Shown: piece after piece, positions 12,921-15,316 of the stretch | Numbering within the stretch: the stretch's first letter is position 1 | Layout: each line of letters opens with the position of its first letter | Assembly (NCBI GenBank): GCA_003661365.1 | Contig: QMVZ01000023.1 | Span: forward strand, 1-15,316 | From: Thermoproteota archaeon | GTDB lineage: Archaea > Korarchaeota > Korarchaeia > Korarchaeales > Korarchaeaceae | Direction of reading: 5' to 3' | Length of the DNA: 15,316 nucleotides | Notes under the pieces: model-generated | What the model saw: only the letters and a program-made list of their open reading frames with translations | Databases searched by the model: none | What the model was told of the DNA's origin: nothing | Position numbers and translations under genes: made by a program

Positions 12921-14001
12921 CTTTTTCCACCTCCTTTACTCTTCTTAACCTTGCTCTAATCAGATCAAGAAGACCAGGGACAGAAACCGCAATTACTATA
13001 ATCCCCATCACTGCTAGGACGAGTTCGTACGGAACGCCAATCTGCCCTCCTTTTGAGGTCGCTACTTGAACCTCCAAAGCTCCGCTGTTAAGTATCGCGA
13101 AGAAAAAGGACGAGATTATGATACCTAGTGGATGGTTCCTTCCAACGAGGGATACAGCAATACCATCAAATCCCCAGTTTAAAACATTAGTGAGTGTTGT
13201 CGTTATGAAGCCAAACCTTCCTAGAACTAAAAAGGCTCCAGCAAGACCCCCACATCCTCCAGCTATGAACATAGCGATTGAAGCTATCCTTTCTGGATTC
13301 ACTCCACCATACTCGGCGGCTGTTGGATTAAGACCTACTGCCCTTATTTCGTATCCTAACGATGTCTTCCAGACAAGAAAGAAAACTACAATGGCTACAG
13401 ATATAGCAACAATGAAGTCAGCTGTGAATGAGGTTCCTTTGACTAAGGGCGGAAATCTGCTACTCTCAAGTACGTAAGCCGTCTTGTAGGGAGCCTTTGG
13501 ATCGAATATGTGGTATGTGCTAACGTAATTTACGATGTAAAAAGCTATCCAATTAAGCATTATCGTTGAAACTACCTCATTTACCTTTCTCTTCGTTTTT
13601 AAGATCCCTGCCAACCATCCCCAGAATCCTCCTGCTAGAAAGGCAGCGATAACAGCAACAAAAGGATGCAATATCCTAGGTAACCGGAGGAATGTTCCAA
13701 CGATGTTAGCAACTAAAGCTCCCATGTACATCTGTCCTTCGGCACCAATGTTGAACACAGAAGCCCTTGCTGCTACTGCAAAGGAGAGAGCAGTCATTGT
13801 TAGGGGAATCATGTAGCTTAAGGTGTCAAGAAAAGCCCTTGTATGCTTAAAAGAACCAGAAAAAAGAGCTTCGTAAAAGACTAATGGGCTGTAACCAGCC
13901 AGAAGTATGATGATACTGCCTACAATGACCCCTATTACCACCGATATTATGGATTCTGAGATCGGTTTTATGTACTTACGAAGCAAAACCATAATTTTCA
14001 T
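12907..14001 (-). CDS. Nucleoside ABC transporter permease, first subunit (YufP/NupP type)
   Basis: A 364-residue permease with about nine hydrophobic segments. AARASVFNIGAEGQMYMGAL near residues 77-96 is the typical BMP-family N-terminal stretch. The coupling loop VGLNPTAAEYGGVNPERI is near 215-232, and NWGFDGIAVSLVGRNHPLG follows. It is longer than its partner, as in other NupP/NupQ pairs, mainly through its periplasm-side loop around ESSRFPPLVKG. ATG 14001 overlaps the ATPase stop as ATGA, so the three transporter genes are translationally linked. Purine and pyrimidine nucleosides are the usual substrates of the family; simple sugars are also possible. Confidence 0.9.
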   Translation of the reverse strand: MKIMVLLRKYIKPISESIISVVIGVIVGSIIILLAGYSPLVFYEALFSGSFKHTRAFLDTLSYMIPLTMTALSFAVAARASVFNIGAEGQMYMGALVANIVGTFLRLPRILHPFVAVIAAFLAGGFWGWLAGILKTKRKVNEVVSTIMLNWIAFYIVNYVSTYHIFDPKAPYKTAYVLESSRFPPLVKGTSFTADFIVAISVAIVVFFLVWKTSLGYEIRAVGLNPTAAEYGGVNPERIASIAMFIAGGCGGLAGAFLVLGRFGFITTTLTNVLNWGFDGIAVSLVGRNHPLGIIISSFFFAILNSGALEVQVATSKGGQIGVPYELVLAVMGIIVIAVSVPGLLDLIRARLRRVKEVEKVAMA

Positions 14002-15316
14002 GAAGCCTCACCTCTCTTTATCTCCTCTAATTTCACTCCTCCCATCATCAAACCAATTTCTTCAATGGTCAAATCCTCTGGTCTAGCAATCCCCATGAGT
14101 TCTCCCTCATATATCACTCCAAATCTATCACTCAACATTAGAACTTCGTCTAAATCCGCTGAAACTAGGAAAACAGCCCTACCTTCATCTCTCATTTTCA
14201 AAAGGGTTTTTCTTATGTACTCAGTAGCTGCAACATCTAAACCCCTCGTTGGCTGTGCTGCTACTATAACTTTTGGATCTTTCATGAGTTCTCTGCCTAC
14301 GATCAATTTCTGCTGATTCCCTCCACTTAGACTAGAGGCAGGGACCTCAGGACCAGGTGCATCCACGGAGAATCTCCTAATAAGCTCTCTAGCCCAATCT
14401 AAGATTTTTTCCTCTTCTAGGAAACCCACATTGTTAGCAAACGGGTTCTTCTTTTGCAATCCAAGTATTGAGTTTTCTGCGAGCGTGAACTCAAGAATTA
14501 TCCCTCTTCTGTGTCTATCTTCAGGAATATGGCCAAGCCCGAGTTCGTACAAAGTATGAGGATCAGCGTTCGTGACATCCTTACCAGCAAGAATGACTCG
14601 GCCCTTTGATACCCTTCTTAGCCCAGCTATGGCTTCGACAAGCTCCGTTTGACCATTCCCTTCAACACCTGCAATCCCAAAGATCTCTCCAGACCTTACC
14701 TGGAGACTAATTCCTCTCACAGCATAATCTCCCCTATCATCAAGAACCCACAAATCTTCCAAAATCAATTGAGGTTTTCCAGGCTTGCTTGGCTTTTTCT
14801 CAAGCCTAAATAAGACTTCCCTACCAACCATCATTCTAGCAAGTTCTTCCATCGAAACTTCGGCTGTATTTACCTTTCCTACCACATTACCTCTTCTTAA
14901 CACAGTAACTACATCCGTAATCGCCTTCACCTCTCTCAACTTATGAGTAATGAATATGATGGTCTTATTAGCCTCTCTCATCTTCTTAAGAAATTCAAAC
15001 AGCTCTTTGACTTCTAGAGGAGTCAAAACAGCTGTTGGTTCGTCGAGAATAAGAATTTCTGCATTTCTGTAAAGCATCTTAAGGATCTCAATTCTTTGCT
15101 TCTCTCCTGTCGATAAGTTCTCTACCGGTGTATCTAAATCAACCTTTAAGCCTGTTTCCTCCATCAACTCCTCTATTCTATTCCTAGCTCGTTCGATGTC
15201 CAAAATCCCCATTGATCTCGCTGGTTCGTCACCTAGTACTATGTTTTGGAGTGCTGTAAACACAGGAATTAGCGTGAAGTGCTGATGAACCATGCCAATG
15301 CCAAGAGCCATTGCAT
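13998..15316 (-). CDS. Nucleoside ABC transporter ATPase with two nucleotide-binding domains (N-terminus cut by window edge)
   Basis: The frame runs off the right edge. The last codons there read AMALGIGMVHQHF, the Q-loop region, so about 70-75 residues with the first Walker A lie outside; the ATG at 15311 is internal. Counting from it: Q-loop Gln10, signature LSTGEKQ at 66-72, Walker B ILILDEPTAVL with Asp90/Glu91, and H-loop His123. The second domain has the degenerate Walker A AGVEGNGQTELVEAIAG without lysine, signature LSGGNQQKLIVGREL and VAAQPTRGLDVAATEY. This asymmetry is normal for the RbsA/NupO type. A BMP-type lipoprotein gene is expected further right but is not in the window. Confidence 0.93.
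   Translation of the reverse strand, partial: AMALGIGMVHQHFTLIPVFTALQNIVLGDEPARSMGILDIERARNRIEELMEETGLKVDLDTPVENLSTGEKQRIEILKMLYRNAEILILDEPTAVLTPLEVKELFEFLKKMREANKTIIFITHKLREVKAITDVVTVLRRGNVVGKVNTAEVSMEELARMMVGREVLFRLEKKPSKPGKPQLILEDLWVLDDRGDYAVRGISLQVRSGEIFGIAGVEGNGQTELVEAIAGLRRVSKGRVILAGKDVTNADPHTLYELGLGHIPEDRHRRGIILEFTLAENSILGLQKKNPFANNVGFLEEEKILDWARELIRRFSVDAPGPEVPASSLSGGNQQKLIVGRELMKDPKVIVAAQPTRGLDVAATEYIRKTLLKMRDEGRAVFLVSADLDEVLMLSDRFGVIYEGELMGIARPEDLTIEEIGLMMGGVKLEEIKRGEAS

Overview
The window looks like chromosome of a thermophilic archaeon. Arginine is mostly AGA/AGG, ATA is common, and many genes start at TTG or GTG behind strong GGAGGTG ribosome sites. Other genes have TATA-like boxes spaced for leaderless mRNAs. 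The protein families point the same way: a Thg1-like tRNA 3'-5' polymerase, an archaeal-type PRPP synthase, half-size UPF0016 and a UPF0104-type membrane protein. A TACK-group or related lineage fits, but I cannot name a genus. I saw no rRNA, tRNA, CRISPR array or insertion sequence.

Left part (1-6230): the 3' end of an unrecognised gene, a NifX/NafY-like small protein, and a convergent dolichol/phytol-kinase-like membrane protein. A divergent pair follows: Thg1-like protein plus a Nudix hydrolase. Next come an unknown helical protein on the minus strand, a class I aminotransferase, a winged-helix regulator and an unknown protein. From about 2.8 to 6.2 kb the aminotransferase is intact, but the reading continues past the present ends of its three neighbours. 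An amber stop lies upstream of the helical protein. There is one apparent +1 shift before the winged-helix gene and three or four +1 shifts before the last gene. Either this is a patch of gene decay or local sequence error.

Middle (6231-11377): two divergent units. On the minus strand run thymidylate kinase, uridine phosphorylase, a PfkB-family kinase, a UPF0104 flippase-like protein and a UPF0016 (GDT1-like) cation transporter. The first three are tightly coupled by overlaps or short gaps. On the plus strand are PRPP synthase and an overlapping four-helix membrane protein.

Right part (11355-15316): a minus-strand operon for a BMP/Nup-type nucleoside ABC importer (ATPase cut by the window edge, two permeases), followed by a PD-(D/E)XK nuclease-like gene.

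Taken together, 6.2-15.3 kb reads as a nucleoside scavenging locus. Nucleosides are imported, uridine is split to uracil and ribose-1-phosphate, and the PfkB enzyme plausibly phosphorylates the sugar phosphate or a nucleoside. PRPP synthase supplies PRPP for base salvage and thymidylate kinase serves dTMP. The link to the archaeal pentose bisphosphate pathway is inference. The membrane proteins and the nuclease attached to this locus are its least explained parts.
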